Shown: positions 23,363 through 35,566, counted from the first letter of the stretch. The stretch is 64,000 nucleotides of DNA from Mugil cephalus (GCF_022458985.1 NC_061785.1:7058204-7122203); one strand, 5' to 3'. Numbers and translations are program-made. The notes: generated from the letters alone by a model not told the origin.

Positions 23363-26300
23363 ATGGCAGCGTATACGTTACCGGAGGGATTCACGGAATT
23401 TGATATGTTTACATTCGGGACGGCGCTTCTGGTTGGGGGTGAGTGCACAGAGCCACACAAAGACACAGCTGCAAGAATTAAAGGGATAGTTCACTCTGTT
23501 TTCCAACTTGTGCTGCCATGTATACATTTATTTTGTATCTTTTCACACCATAATTCTTTAAAAAAAATGAACAGTTGTGTGTTCCAACTTTGCTCCAGTT
23601 TTAAATGTAATATGTTTGCACATTTAAAGTCAAATACTTTAGGATAAAATCAGGGGCACATCCAGAGAGTGGTTAAACGTGACACCTGCAAAGGTAAAAA
23701 CGCCCTTTCTCGTTTTCTTCTTCAGGGATGCTCGGGTTCTTCCTCAACGCCATCAGCATCGTGTCCTTCATCAGAGTGAAGGAGATGCGAAATCCCAGCA
23801 ACTTTTTTGTGTTCAACCTCGCCCTGGCCGACATCAGTTTGAATATTAACGGACTCACAGCGGCCTATGCGAGCTACCTCAGGTACAGTATCACACATGT
23901 ACTTGTTTCTTTACTAAATCCTTCAGCAAGCTCCAAAAACAAAGAGAGAGGTACAGTATTATGTTATCCGGCACATTACAAATAAGCCTCTGACTTCTGT
24001 AATCCAATCATCTCCTCAATCCACTTTATTCATTGTGAAACATTTCATAAGCAAATCTGCTGGAAGTTACAAAACAAAAATCGCTATTGTTCCTTCTTTA
24101 CAACTTCATTGACTTTTCTTTAACCTGTCTTCTCATGAGAAAGAAGTTTTTTTTTGAGAACAGCAGAGAAAACAGAAAAAGTGTTTTTTACTTATTTTAT
24201 TTTTTTTGGCCGCTCATTTCTATCAGTGTAAGTTTGTGTGTTTTATGCAGAACTTTTCCAAATCGTCTGTATTTCCATTGAAAGGAGGATTACGCTGCAT
24301 TAGTCTGTATTAATTGTAGCTGGGTGTAGCTAATAAGCAGCGAACCCAGTGTAGTTCATTGAGTTGTTCTCAACAACAGGGCTGTATTAACCCACTAAAG
24401 GGGGCCAAGGAAACCAAACCATTTTGCTGCCATAGTAGAACAATGTTTTTTTTTTATTTTATTTTACTTATAACCAACGTTCTTCTGCATAGTGGAGTGT
24501 GACTGAGGTTCGTTATATACTCTAGGGTTTGGCCGTTTGGTCAGGAAGGTTGCTCCTATCACGCTTTCCAGGGGATGATCGCCGTTCTGGCCTCCATCAG
24601 CTTCATGGCTGCAATCGCTTGGGACAGATATCACCAGTACTGCACCAGTGAGTACAGTAAAAAAAAAAAAAAAGTCAAGTCATAGCGTTGGTAAAGATTT
24701 TTAAATTTTTAGAATATTTTGCATTGTGGGGCAATACTTTGCACTCAACTCTATCAGTTTATGGTGTTTTATATGTAATAAAGCTTAATCAAATCTGTTC
24801 TTACATTCAAACTCTGTTATATGTGGCTTTGATCTGTAGGACAGAAGCTTTTCTGGAGCACGGCCGTGACAATGAGCTGCATCATCTGGATTCTCTCTAT
24901 CTTCTGGGCCGCTGTTCCTCTCATGGGATGGGGCGTCTATGACTTTGAGCCTATGAGGACATGCTGCACTCTGGACTACACCAGAGGGGACAGGTAGACT
25001 TATATAAATGTATGGATGATGCTACCGCTGGAATCCGCTGAAATCCAAGCATGGGAAAATTTTCTGTTTGTCGTTATTGAATATATTACGAAGTGTCTAG
25101 GAGATTTTCTCAGCAACAGCAGGTAAATGTTGCATTTTCACAACTATTAATGATTTTTTTTTTTTTCACACCTAACAGGGACTACATCACCTACATGCTA
25201 ACACTGGTGGTGGTCTACCTGACGTTCCCATCTATCACCATGCTGTCATGTTATGATTCCATCAACAAACATTTCAAGAAGATTCACAACTACAGGGTAA
25301 GGCTTTAGCTGCTACACAACATTGCACAACATCCTTTGTATTTGCTCTTTTTTCAGAAACAATCCTCTAAAACCAAAGTAACACAACAGAAAGTGAAAAA
25401 AAAAAGGCTATTTGAGGCTAGTTCCAAGTGCTCCATAAACCTCCATACACATGTTTACGGTCTTCATAGCTATTTTCCCATTTATAACAACTACGTGTTG
25501 TATATTTTAATATAACTAATCGGAAGTTAAATATTGCTAGCTTCCCGCCCACTTCAGCTCTACTCACGCTCAACCTCTTTGAGCTCAGATTCTAAGCAGC
25601 TCAAGAAACCCTTGGCTTCATCTTTCTGCTGGTCACACTAAAACAAACAAAAAAAGGAATTAATTCCAAATTCAGAGATGATGAATTCATGGCAACCTGG
25701 GTTACATCCATAACTTTACACCAACTCCAGGTTGATGCAGCTTTCTCTGACAAGTTATGGCAAACAAACCATTGCAGGTTGATGCAAAACAAATTTAAAC
25801 ATTGTTATATTGTGAAATATAGAGATATTTACCAGCTACTATCGTCAAAATCCACTATGAAGCTGTGACACAGTGAACTTTTATTTTCTAGTTTAACACC
25901 AGCATGCCCCTGAGGGTAATGCTGATGTGCTGGGGTCCCTACGTCCTCATGTGTATCTACGCCTGCTTTGAGAACGTGAAGATCATCTCTCCAAAGCTGA
26001 GGATGGTGAGTGCCCATTTTGTCATTGTTTTTTTATTTAGTCCAAAGAATAATTGGAAGTTTATTGCAACTTTGGTCTTACTTTTGTAGTTTTGGGGAAA
26101 GTTAGCACATTGCTAAAGCTAAACAGAACTCTAGTTCCATCATGGTTTGACCTACTCTAGTTCTCAGAGTTTGCATGAACATCTTGGCTCCGGTCAGACT
26201 TCTTCTTGACTTTACTTCTTCTTGTGTCTTACCTTGTGTGAAGTTTATCACCAGAATATCACCTTGTTCTTGTGTGGGCAGTTACTATACAAAAAGTCGC

Positions 26301-26502
26301 AATAAATCCCACCTCTGTCCTTTAAGTACACCAAATAAAGTGATGGAATTGCTTCCTCTTGTAGCTGCTTCCGGTCATTGCAAAGACGAATCCCATCTTC
26401 AACGCCCTCCTCTACTCGTTTGGAAATGAGTTCTACCGAGGCGGCGTTTGGCACTTCCTCACCGGACAGAAGATCGTCGAACCAGTTATCAAGAAGAAGT
26501 AA
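23363..26502 (+). CDS. rgr: RPE-retinal G-protein-coupled receptor (RGR opsin)
   Basis: RGR is an opsin of retinal pigment epithelium and Muller glia that binds all-trans-retinal and isomerises it to 11-cis in light, feeding the visual cycle (family knowledge). Seven exons: 23363-23438, 23726-23882, 24527-24657, 24840-24993, 25179-25296, 25892-26005 and 26365-26502, together 295 aa plus stop (human 291). Seven membrane spans are apparent. The last exon carries the retinal Schiff-base lysine in VIAKTNP, about residue 257. Other landmarks are LALADIS in helix 2, WDRYHQYC after helix 3, the cysteine-rich TCCTLDYTRGDR loop, and NPIFN in helix 7. The fish protein keeps Asp-Arg-Tyr where, as I recall, human RGR has Gly-Arg-Tyr. 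Fish have more than one rgr copy; the lrit1 neighbour suggests this is the conserved-locus copy. Confidence 0.94.
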
Positions 26503-26740
26503 AGACAAAAAAAAAACTCAGAGGACATCATCTGCTCTTGTGATACATTCCCCGTCCTGACGTACTACAGTAAACATGCCTGAATCACATAGGTGCCTGT
26601 ACAGTTGTATAATTTTCATACCATTTACTCGGATTGTGTTTTTCCCTGGATTCATGTAAATCTGTAAATTGTGCTGCAGGTAATTTACCCATCTCAACAT
26701 TAACTTTATTTGCTCCTCCGTCCACATCTAACACTCACTC

Positions 26741-26746
26741 AATAAA
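26741..26746 (+). terminator. Poly(A) signal of rgr
   Basis: AATAAA lies 239 bp after the rgr stop and is followed by a T/G-rich stretch ('gttgctgctcttctgctg'). Confidence 0.7.
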
Positions 26747-26879
26747 CACAGATGTTGCTGCTCTTCTGCTGTACATCTGTTTGTAAATCTCCGTCTGCGA
26801 GCAAGAACCTGGCGCCCTTTCACGACATGGGATTCATTAAACAGATTAATCAGTTGTGTTTCTTTTTAGTGTACTCATA

Positions 26880-27310
26880 GAAAAAAAAAAAAAAGAAGAA
26901 ACTACTTCATTGTCATTGTGTGCATAATACAATAAACTTTAACAATACCCAATATAGAGGTGCTTTTAAGAAGAATTAAATACAAACATACATAAAACAA
27001 TATAATAAAAGATGCAGTCACGAACAATCTGATTCACAGATCATAATTAAAAAAGCTTATTTTTGGACACGGAGGTTGACTGAGGTAGTGGGCGTCTGCA
27101 GTGTCATGGAGCGACTCTCATAACACAGCAACGGTTGTGCTGACCAGGAGAGTTGTGCGTTCCCAGAAACTTAAAGCCGTGAACCTTTATCCACACAGCC
27201 TCCTCCATTGGTGAGGATGTGTGGGAGTTCAGCTTTGTGCTTCCTGAAGTTCAGAATGATCTCTCGGGTTTTATTCGTTGACGCTGAGGTGATGTAACCT
27301 CTGTATTTAG
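26880..27310. repeat. Degenerate interspersed repeat
   Basis: 'Cttcattgtcattgtgtg...aataca' followed by 'gtgtgggagttcagctttgtgcttcctgaagttcagaatgatctc' in spaced phrases is the wording of a common fish retroelement 3' region. It is heavily decayed and no frame is open. The family is not assigned. Confidence 0.35.
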
Positions 27311-28681
27311 CAAAGAAGCAGTTGCTGTGCTATGGCTGCATTACGTAATTGTGTTACCACGGAGGCAAAGTGAAGGAGGTAGCTAATTATCTAAATGCAT
27401 GCGCTGATAAATAAATATAAGCAGTAGTTTAAATATTACCAGCAAAAGGTTATGGCATATTCATCTCCAATGCACTTTTTATTGATTTTTTTTTTTTTAG
27501 CATTTTAAATAAAGAGACGTTTCCACTCAGAGAGACTCCAAAGGTGCCACGTTTATGAAAGCTGTTACAGCATCGGTGTCGGAGAAGCGCTGTTGTCTCC
27601 GAGCAAGTAAACGTATCCACTCCAGAAATAATCCGCAGCAAGACAAAATCTGTGTCACAGTAACCCCGGAGAGTGATGCTCTTGCCAGCAGGCCAGAACA
27701 TCAGCAGGTGAAATCCTTTCGCCGTCAATGGCAGCCAGCGTCTTAACAGGGGAAGAGTCAGACCTAATGAACAGTCACGCAGTGTCAGAGTCCTGAAATA
27801 GCACCGTGGACTATTAGATGTGTGAAACGCAGTGTTTAACTGTTGCTCTACAGCGTTAACAGGAAGTCACAGCAGTGATATGGTTTCTCTTATGGGGAAA
27901 TTACTTGATATGATATGAGGCAAATGATTAATTAGCCAGAAGCAGCTACATCTTTAGTGGCTTTGTTTTTAATAATACGTAGGCAGAGATGGAAGACTTG
28001 ACAAAACTCAGTGTTGGTTTTGCTCATCCAGAATCAAAGCAACACTGGAAACAGACTATAAAGCATGATTTCCTTTAAGCTAGTGATGCTAGCATCAGTC
28101 AGTCTAACGCAGAAATGTTTTAACAATTATTGGGTAAACAATCATAGCCCATAACGAATATATACCGCTGTCTTTATAGATTTTATGGATGTTCATGTTC
28201 TACCCAGCCTTTATTTTAATCCTTTCTGATAATTATTTATTAGCATCACCAGTTCAACACATTAATTAGCCCAATTACTGCTAAAATATTCCCATTCACT
28301 TCACCCGTGCTGTCTGAACTAATGCTAATTAACAAATGCTAGCATGCTAACACCCCCAACCGAAACGTCAGGCCCACGTAGCATTAGCATGTTAGCACTG
28401 TCATTCTGATTTGAGTTTGTAAATGTTGTGTATTACTATGAAGGAAAGTTGAAGTGGGGAGAAAGTTAATACCCTAATCAGAAAGCCTCGGGAAAAGTGT
28501 TACGCAGACGACTCCTTAGCTCATTAGGCAGTATTAAATGTTGAGAATAATCTTCCTCAAAACTCCACTGCTCCCCATCTACCGGGCACGGTCAAGGCTT
28601 TTCTCGGGAAACGCTGAAGAACCCGACAGATTAGCTTTGAATTCTTGGAAGCCCTTTGACACATGGCTGATTACAACACAG

Positions 28682-28716
28682 CGTGTGTGAGTGTGTGTGT
28701 GTGTGTGTGTGTGCGT
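28682..28716 (+). repeat. (GT)n microsatellite
   Basis: About 17 GT units with two interruptions. Confidence 0.9.
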
Positions 28717-28996
28717 GGACTAGTGATCTAAATTAGTCTCAGCCAGTGATAGAAGCAGTAGCAACAGAAAAAAGCTTGTGGGAGGAATGGGGACGGCTTG
28801 TCTTAGACAGATATAACCTCACTTAGCTTTGCTGTCACACAAATAAGTAATCTGACCAAGAAGCTTTTTATTCGGCACAGTCAGAATTTAGACGACACAC
28901 ACACGATGTGAGGAGAAGGGTCTCCCTGGTGCCTCCACAACTGGTGTGAGTGAGTTTCTGGGGTGGAGGGTAGGTGGGTGGTACATATTCAATTCA

Positions 28997-29130
28997 TCTA
29001 TCAGTGGTTATAATGTTGTGGCTGATTGGTTGAAGCTTACACAGATACACAGTCTGATCAGGCAGCTGACTTAAATAATAATAATAATACTAAAAAAGGA
29101 TTGTCGGTGGTTTTAATGTTGTGGCTGATC
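28997..29130 (-). repeat. Two reverse-oriented Tc1-like MITE ends
   Basis: At 28997-29030 and 29101-29130 the sequence 'ggttataatgttgtggctgat' (second copy with 'ggttttaatg') is the reverse complement of the left terminus GATCAGCCACAACATTATAACC. They stand about 100 bp apart, one behind the other, so two insertions or a rearranged element are both possible. Confidence 0.7.
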
Positions 29131-29506
29131 ATTGGATATATATAAAAAAAAAATTATGCAGCACAAACAGAAGCCACATGGGATCCCACATGGGACATGT
29201 TCAGAGGGATTTAATCCATCACAGCCAGATTCTGACCTTAAGAGCACCAGGACGCCAGGGTGGGATCCTGAAATAGTGAGGTGACGAGTTCCCACGGTGC
29301 AACGCCACACCCCACCACACCCCACCACACAACAGCAGCTGACATCAGGAACATCAGAGTGTCCCCGTGCATCCCACCAACTCAAGTCATTTCAGCGCAA
29401 GTTTATCAGTAAAACTGTCAAAATAAAAGTAATAAGAATATTTAGAGGAACCATTTCTGAGGCTCCAGCTGCCACGTCAGAGTGTATATCTTTGTAAGTC
29501 CCTACA

Positions 29507-29774
29507 GTGATCAGCCACAATATTATAACCCTGACAGGTGAACTCAATAACTTTGACCATCTTGCTATACTCTTGCGATACCTGGCATGCATGTGGACTG
29601 AAACACTGTTGCAGACTTGGCACCTCTGCCCAAAACATGAAAAAAAATAGCCCTAAAGGTTGACATCACCTCCAAACTCCAAGCAGATCCCAAAGTACTT
29701 TTAACTCTGCAGGATGTGCACTACTAACATCCTGGTGCAAGACCCTATGGGACACCCTGAGAAGGCTTGTTGAA
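29507..29774 (+). repeat. Tc1-like MITE copy 4 (decayed)
   Basis: It starts 'gatcagccacaatattataa' and 'ctgacaggtgaactcaataa', continues with 'tggcatgcatgtgga', 'ttgcagac' and 'gttgacatcacctcc', and fades near 29774 ('acaccctgagaagg'). No right terminus is seen. Confidence 0.65.
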
Positions 29775-31038
29775 TGGATGTGGATCAGTGTAGCTCAAAT
29801 ATAGAGATATAACCCATAAATCCTAAACAATAACGCCACCTAAAATAGGGATTATGGTTGAAAAGCGTTCAGTTTGTTAGAGTGTGCAAGTTCAGCTGCT
29901 GAGTAACTAAGATCGTCTGAGGGAATGCACTGTTTGTATGACGTCTGAAATAACAGAAGAACCCTGTACCGGCCCATCAAGTGTGGTTCTGAATGCTTCA
30001 ATTGAACAATGCTTAAATAATACTGGTGCTGTTTTCTTGTGTAAAAGACAATCCAGTTCAAAGGTGAAAATCTCTCATCAGGGACACGAAACAAAGGTCA
30101 CAGTAAATGCGTCATTAATCATTACACAATGGAGTCCACAGGTCAGATTATACCAGGGGGAGGAAGGAGACATGTCCCGTGATAAATAAACAAGATCTGA
30201 GGCTTTGCTGCTTTGTTACAGAATACTGCGTGTGTGTAAGGTCATTGAGATGTGTCATATTTCCAGATTATTCTGTCAGGAAACATCTCTGTCCCGCTGT
30301 GTCCAGATAAGAGGCGAAAATGTTAAAATCCTTAATTCAACCTGGAGTTTGATGTTGAGTTTAATGCCAATGCTGCTGCATCTGCACGGAGCGAGTTGCC
30401 GGAGATTATCCACGGAGTCCCACGAGTGCACGGTCGCTGACATGACATCTGCGTTTTTTAAAAAAAATAAAACTCCGGCAATATCAAAAAGCATTTATGT
30501 AAATGGTTGCTGCATGCAGTGCCAAGCCTCTCACATTAGTGAAATTGGTTAGTTATTTCATGTGGTGTGTTAATCCGTGCTGCTGTTATTGCTTCAGATA
30601 ATCCACTGAACGCACTGCACTGTCTGCTGATAACGTCGTCCAATCCACTGTGTTGAAATCCAGAAACATCTGAGGCAAGTCAAGTTCACTAGAGAAAATA
30701 GATTAAATAGGTAAAAGGTGTCATGGTTTGATTGTCTTGACTTTTTTTGTTTGTTTGTTTAAATAAAATCTTTTTGAATAACCAAACTTTAATCAAATTT
30801 TATTTCTGAAAAGGCTAAAAGAGTTTGACATCTTTAGCTGACCATAAATGAAGATACAGGCTTGTTAATATGGTGCTCTCTCAAACTTTACAGATGCAAT
30901 CAAACTTTTTAGCACAATTTCAAAAATAAATAAATAAATAAAATATAATTATTTTTGTTATTAACTTAGGTTGGTTCATTTTAATAGATCTAGATGTTGA
31001 GGTTCCAGTCCCGTCTTTTTTGTCATCTGTAAGTCTTC

Positions 31039-31053
31039 ACTGCCCTCTAGTGG
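31039..31053 (-). promoter_or_regulatory. CTCF core motif (perfect consensus), reverse
   Basis: On the - strand CCACTAGAGGGCAGT fits CCASYAGRKGGCRSY at all 15 positions. It lies 4.5 kb after the rgr stop and 2.1 kb before the slc18a3 start. Its orientation is opposite to the motif at 19203, giving a convergent pair around rgr. Confidence 0.68.
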
Positions 31054-31163
31054 CAAACACAAAGATCTCTGGTTAATAAATAAATAAATAAAATGTGTGT
31101 TTTTTTTTGTTTTTAATTTTCTAACTACATGAGTCATAATTATTTGACTGAACAAGACTGCTC

Positions 31164-31240
31164 CATTCAATTCGATTCAATTCAATTAAATTCAATTCAA
31201 TTTTATTTATATAGCGCCAAAAACAATACAAATTGTCTCT
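31164..31240. repeat. Fish interspersed repeat tail (ATTTATATAGC type)
   Basis: A TTCAATTCAA run leads into TTTTATTTATATAGCGCC and 'aaaaacaatacaaattgtctc', a common fish repeat tail also seen at 812-893. Confidence 0.65.
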
Positions 31241-31419
31241 GGTGGTAGATTATACTGTAATACTGTAAATTTATGTTCTCTGTTCAGGGCTCAGTTTGAC
31301 GTGCATGGCTTAATTTAAAATAGGGACACTGTTGTCTTCAAAGGGGTCCTTCAGATACAGGCGGACTCCTAAATCGTTTCCTGACAAGACAGATATCCTG
31401 TGTTGAGCCATGCTGCTTC

Positions 31420-31610
31420 TGGATGATTTGTTTTGTCTCCCCGGTGCACACGTCTGTGCATTCGTCACAGCACAGACACTATGTGTGAGTTTCTGATGGG
31501 CAACACCTACAGATGTTTCTACAAAGACCCCAGCTCCCCCACCAGTCTGTTAGAAGTGAAGACGCTACTTGGATGAAACGCTTTAAAGAAACTCTACAAG
31601 TCCTTTAGCG
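31420..31610 (+). repeat. Probable retroelement 3' fragment
   Basis: 'Gaagacgctacttggatgaaacgctttaaagaaactctacaagtcc' in spaced phrases resembles the 3' part of a fish retroelement ('cttggatgag...gaaacgtctt...agaaactc...aagtcc'). It is decayed and the assignment rests on memory of the wording only. Confidence 0.35.
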
Positions 31611-31862
31611 TTTTTGGATAAGTTTGGTTTTTGTTCTCCTGCACCTACTCGTTTTTACCGCAGGGTGTCGCCGATGTCTAAAGTAACAGGAACCCGCACA
31701 TTATCTGTACTGCGAGATACACGACAGGAGCTTCTTTTTCTTATCTTTCTAGTAAATACAAACGTTTGCTGCTATGCTATTTTGTGTGTTTTAATTACAC
31801 TATAAGGAGGTAATCAAGAATATGTGTGTGTCACAGAATAAGTGACAATTTGTCTGAACTGT

Positions 31863-31891
31863 GACGCTGTCCGCTGCTTCGTGGTGCTGAA
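31863..31891 (-). promoter_or_regulatory. Expanded-spacing RE1 (REST/NRSF) site upstream of slc18a3
   Basis: Read on the - strand, a perfect left half TTCAGCACC (31891-31883) is followed after 10 bp by a right half GGACAGCGTC (31872-31863), 9 of 10 to the consensus GGACAGCGCC. The canonical gap is 2 bp; REST also binds sites whose halves are about 8-9 bp further apart, which fits here. It lies 1.3 kb upstream of the slc18a3 start, where the vertebrate cholinergic locus is known to carry a REST silencer. Confidence 0.65.
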
Positions 31892-33040
31892 ATCTCTTCA
31901 GGTCCAGCAGCGGGTCGTTGTGATCATGCGCCTTGTCGTTTTGGAAATTCAAAATAATTACTACTAATTACTCCACTTTTCCTCGAGCAGCTAAGGGATT
32001 TCTATCAAAGCGGTACTAACAGTTCAAAAATAAGAATAAGAATAAATAAAATCCAAAAACTCTGTATAGTGGCTTCCTTGTCCCTTTCTGCGCATACTGG
32101 TATGAAGGGTTTGCACGCGTGTCTGGCTGCAAGTGCAGGTGTAAAAGCACCAACACAAAAAATACCCAGCAAAATTGTCCAAAGTTTTCCTTATGCTGAT
32201 TTATTTTAGGCACAACACTACACATTACATTCCTTGGCCCATTCTACACGTTGCACTCTTTGGCACGGTCAAACACCGTATGGCTTCCCCAGTCTCCTAC
32301 GCTCTGTTGAGATTCTGTGATTTGATTTTTGTGGTGTTTTTGGTCTTCCTAAGATTTATTGTTAAGATTACTGTAGGGGCAGATCTCATTTATAAAAGCT
32401 TTATCGTGTCTTATAAATACATGTGACACGTTGTACTCTTCCATGGCACCAAAGTCAAGAGGCACACACGGGACATTAAATATAAGAAAGGCTTTTTTTT
32501 CTTTCCCTTTTTCCATCCCTCTCTTGTTGTGCTCGCCGGCTCTTATTGGTTGAAGTTATTGCTGCCATGGTTGGAAATTAACATAAAGGAGGCAAGTGGC
32601 GAAAAGATCCGCTTGGGGGCAAGCTGGTGATGCGTCATAGCTCTTGGTGAAAAGAGGAGACAAAAAAAGGGACTAAAATATCGCCGAACCTGAGGGTTAA
32701 TGTGCACCCATGGCCAAGAAGTCACTCGTGGTTTCAGAGCAGAGCGCAAAAGTGCCACAGGTGATAGGAGGCATGGACGCAGAGATGAGGGAGTCCTGAG
32801 CGCCCTATGTGCCGCAAATAAGCAACAAAAATTCTCCAAACTAAACTTTGCCATGTAAGAATAGTGAGCGAAATCTCTGCAAGCCGCAGAAATTCTACGA
32901 GTTCACCACGTCACTTCTCGGGAGATCATGAAACATCATCGGACGCGGCTGAGCCGAGGACAAGTTGAGGAAGCTGAGGAAAGCCATCTTCACCGATGAA
33001 GCAGCCAAGTTCCTCTGCGCCTCTCCCTTTACGCACAGGC

Positions 33041-33049
33041 GAGGTGAGG
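33041..33049 (+). other. Candidate splice donor of a chat R-type leader exon
   Basis: GAG|GTGAGG (junction 33043/33044) is a strong donor consensus just upstream of the slc18a3 reading frame. In other vertebrates a non-coding chat R exon lies upstream of slc18a3 and splices over it to chat. This is the natural candidate, but it is inferred from position and a donor match only. Confidence 0.35.
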
Positions 33050-33180
33050 ACGGAGAGCATTACATCAATGTAGAGAAAACACCAATGAGTCATCCGAGGT
33101 GTTGAAAAGATCGGCAGCAGACTGGGAGAAGCACAACTTCAATTCTCAATCGAAAATCTTTTTTTTAAAAAAAGCACAAA

Positions 33181-34749
33181 ATGGATGGAGAAGGAGGATC
33201 ATCCGGTCTGGCCAAATCAGCCGCAGTAAAACTGTCCGAGATGGGCGAAAGAACCAAGCAGTTAGGCACCGCGATAAGGGATCCTCACCAGCAAAGACGG
33301 ATCATATTAGTGATTGTTTGCGTGGCTCTGCTCTTGGACAATATGCTCTACATGGTAATCGTGCCAATTATTCCAGACTATCTTGCTGATCTGGAGAGTG
33401 AGCAGTCAGAGCACGTCCACTTAGTGATGCACCCAAACTCTTCAGCAAACAGCACAAGCCAAGACAAAAGCAACAAGGACAATTTAGATGTCCAGATAGG
33501 AGTACTGTTCGCGTCTAAAGCCATCCTGCAGCTGTTGGTCAACCCGCTGTCTGGAACTTTCATAGACCGGGTCGGATACGACATTCCACTTTTAATTGGA
33601 CTGACTGTTATGTTCCTGTCCACCTGCATATTTGCTTTTGGGGAGAATTATGCGACGCTGTTCATGGCCAGAAGTTTGCAGGGCCTGGGCTCCGCATTCG
33701 CGGACACCTCTGGAATCGCGATGATCGCAGACAAATACACGGAGGAGGCAGAGCGGAGCAGGGCTCTCGGCATCGCTCTGGCGTTTATCTCTTTCGGGAG
33801 CCTGGTGGCGCCTCCCTTCGGGGGCGTCCTGTACGAGTTCGCGGGCAAGAGAGTGCCCTTCATCGTGCTCGCCTGCATCTGCCTGGTGGACGGCGTCCTG
33901 GTCCTGGCCGTGATCAAGCCGTTTTCCAACAGGACTAGAGAGAACATGCCAGTCGGCACCCCCATATACAAACTCATGATTGACCCGTACATAGCCGTGG
34001 TGGCCGGGGCGCTGACAGTGTGCAACATCCCCCTCGCCTTCCTAGAGCCCACCATAGCCAACTGGATGGAGACCACCATGCACTCCACTCAGTGGGAAAT
34101 GGGACTCACCTGGCTACCAGCATTCTTCCCCCACGTCTTCGGCGTGTACATAACAGTGAAACTGGCGTCACGGCATCCCCATTTGCAGTGGTTCTACGGA
34201 GCTGTGGGTATGGTTATCATAGGGGCGAGCTCCTGCACAGTCCCTGCATGCAAAACTTTTGGACAGCTTATCGCCCCGTTGTGCGGCATTTGTTTTGGCA
34301 TCGCTCTAGTAGACACTGCCCTGCTGCCGACACTTGCGTTTTTAGTAGACGTGCGTCATGTTTCCGTTTACGGTAGCGTTTACGCTATAGCAGATATTTC
34401 CTACTCCGTCGCGTATGCCATGGGTCCAATAGTGGCCGGGCAGATTGTGCACCATCTCGGTTTTGTACAACTTAACCTGGGCATGGGTCTCGTCAATGTG
34501 CTTTACGCACCAGCACTGCTGCTGCTGCGCAACGTGTGCCAAATGAAACCGTCCCACTCAGAGAGAGATAACCTGTTAGAGGAAGGTCCGCAGGGGCTGT
34601 ATGACACCATAAAAATGGAGGAGAGGAGAGCTAAAAAGAAGGGCTACAGTTCAGCAGGGAACTGCCTGCCAGTAGATGAAAACGGGTTCGACCCTTTCAG
34701 AGCACAGCGGTCCTTGTCAGAAGAGTCGTCCGGTCCGGAGTGCACTTAG
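33181..34749 (+). CDS. slc18a3: Vesicular acetylcholine transporter (VAChT)
   Basis: VAChT loads acetylcholine into synaptic vesicles in exchange for protons (major facilitator, SLC18 family). One uninterrupted frame of 522 aa (human 532), as expected for this intronless gene. Twelve membrane segments are apparent. The first (about 41-62, [20 protein letters not shown]) holds Asp53, the conserved first-helix aspartate of the family. A large lumenal loop follows, with glycosylation sites NSS and NST. The MFS loop motif appears as IDRVGYD after helix 2. The C-terminal tail holds an acidic dileucine sorting motif, ERDNLL (461-466). The start has A at -3 and follows an A-rich leader. It lies upstream of the chat coding exons on the same strand, the nested arrangement of the cholinergic gene locus. 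Identification over the monoamine transporters slc18a1/a2 rests on the tail, the lack of introns and the neighbour. Confidence 0.97.
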   Translation: MDGEGGSSGLAKSAAVKLSEMGERTKQLGTAIRDPHQQRRIILVIVCVALLLDNMLYMVIVPIIPDYLADLESEQSEHVHLVMHPNSSANSTSQDKSNKDNLDVQIGVLFASKAILQLLVNPLSGTFIDRVGYDIPLLIGLTVMFLSTCIFAFGENYATLFMARSLQGLGSAFADTSGIAMIADKYTEEAERSRALGIALAFISFGSLVAPPFGGVLYEFAGKRVPFIVLACICLVDGVLVLAVIKPFSNRTRENMPVGTPIYKLMIDPYIAVVAGALTVCNIPLAFLEPTIANWMETTMHSTQWEMGLTWLPAFFPHVFGVYITVKLASRHPHLQWFYGAVGMVIIGASSCTVPACKTFGQLIAPLCGICFGIALVDTALLPTLAFLVDVRHVSVYGSVYAIADISYSVAYAMGPIVAGQIVHHLGFVQLNLGMGLVNVLYAPALLLLRNVCQMKPSHSERDNLLEEGPQGLYDTIKMEERRAKKKGYSSAGNCLPVDENGFDPFRAQRSLSEESSGPECT

Positions 34750-35403
34750 ACCGGACACTCTCTGAACCGCCACCCAAAACATTCCCCAGGGGAAGACACG
34801 GAGACGAGGCAGGCAGGTTACAAACCAGTGATTTAAACTTTTATGTAAGTACCGACGTGCAATATAAAACACCCAATCACCAAAATCATGATTGTGTGAC
34901 CCGTTTTCCAAAGTTTCTTTCTTTCTTTCTTTTCTTTTTTTAACATCTTTTTTTGTTGTGATTTCATTGTGTCGAACAAGTCTGTGTAGCGTTTGTCATG
35001 GACGTATAACTGGAGTTTCGTGCGAGATCTATCAGCTACTGTTGAATTTGTGTGTATTACTGAGTATTATATAAATATATATATGTATAAAAGAAGATAT
35101 TAATAGATAAATGTGCATACAAGATTATATGGGACCAACTATTAACAGCACATTTTCCTCCCTTACACAAAATAGCCTATATTTTTAGTCTCCGAGGAAA
35201 CTTTTTTTTACTCGCACATCAAAGGCCTCGTTTTCTTTGTCACTGTTTAAAATTTCGTGACTTTTGATTTCGTAACTAGTGGGCCTGTTTGTTATTATTT
35301 TTATTCGTTTTAAATTAATTGTACATTATGATACATTGATTTTGTACATATGTGGATAAATGCACAATGTAAATTGTTAAAATATTACGTGGACCTCTGC
35401 GGA

Positions 35404-35432
35404 GTGTGTGTGTGTGTGTGTGTGCGCGCGCC
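35404..35432 (+). repeat. TG/CG alternating tract in the slc18a3 3' UTR
   Basis: A (TG)n run passes directly into GCGCGCGC, an alternating purine-pyrimidine stretch that can adopt Z-DNA. Confidence 0.8.
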
Positions 35433-35560
35433 GACGTGTGTTATTTGGGAGCGCGCGTGTACGTGTGCGTGTGGAACATTTTTTTTGTCAAGAAGTAGCT
35501 AATGAAGTCAGCCTCCTTAAAGATGAACAAATGTGTATTCATTTAACAATTTGTGGTTTT

Positions 35561-35566
35561 AATAAA
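35561..35566 (+). terminator. Poly(A) signal of slc18a3
   Basis: AATAAA lies 812 bp after the slc18a3 stop and is followed by a TG-rich stretch ('ctgtttggacctgtgtg'). Confidence 0.65.

Larger units (their letters stand above)
27311..30975. other. Intergenic region between rgr and slc18a3, first part
   Basis: No exon is seen. It holds 'gctagcatgctaac' inverted words near 28340-28400, a GT microsatellite (28682-28716) and several ends of the Tc1-like MITE (28997-29774). The open frames here are short and show no family resemblance. Confidence 0.45.

Noticed and set aside
33648-34088. 146 aa open frame antisense to slc18a3
   Set aside because: Shadow of the long single-exon transporter gene.
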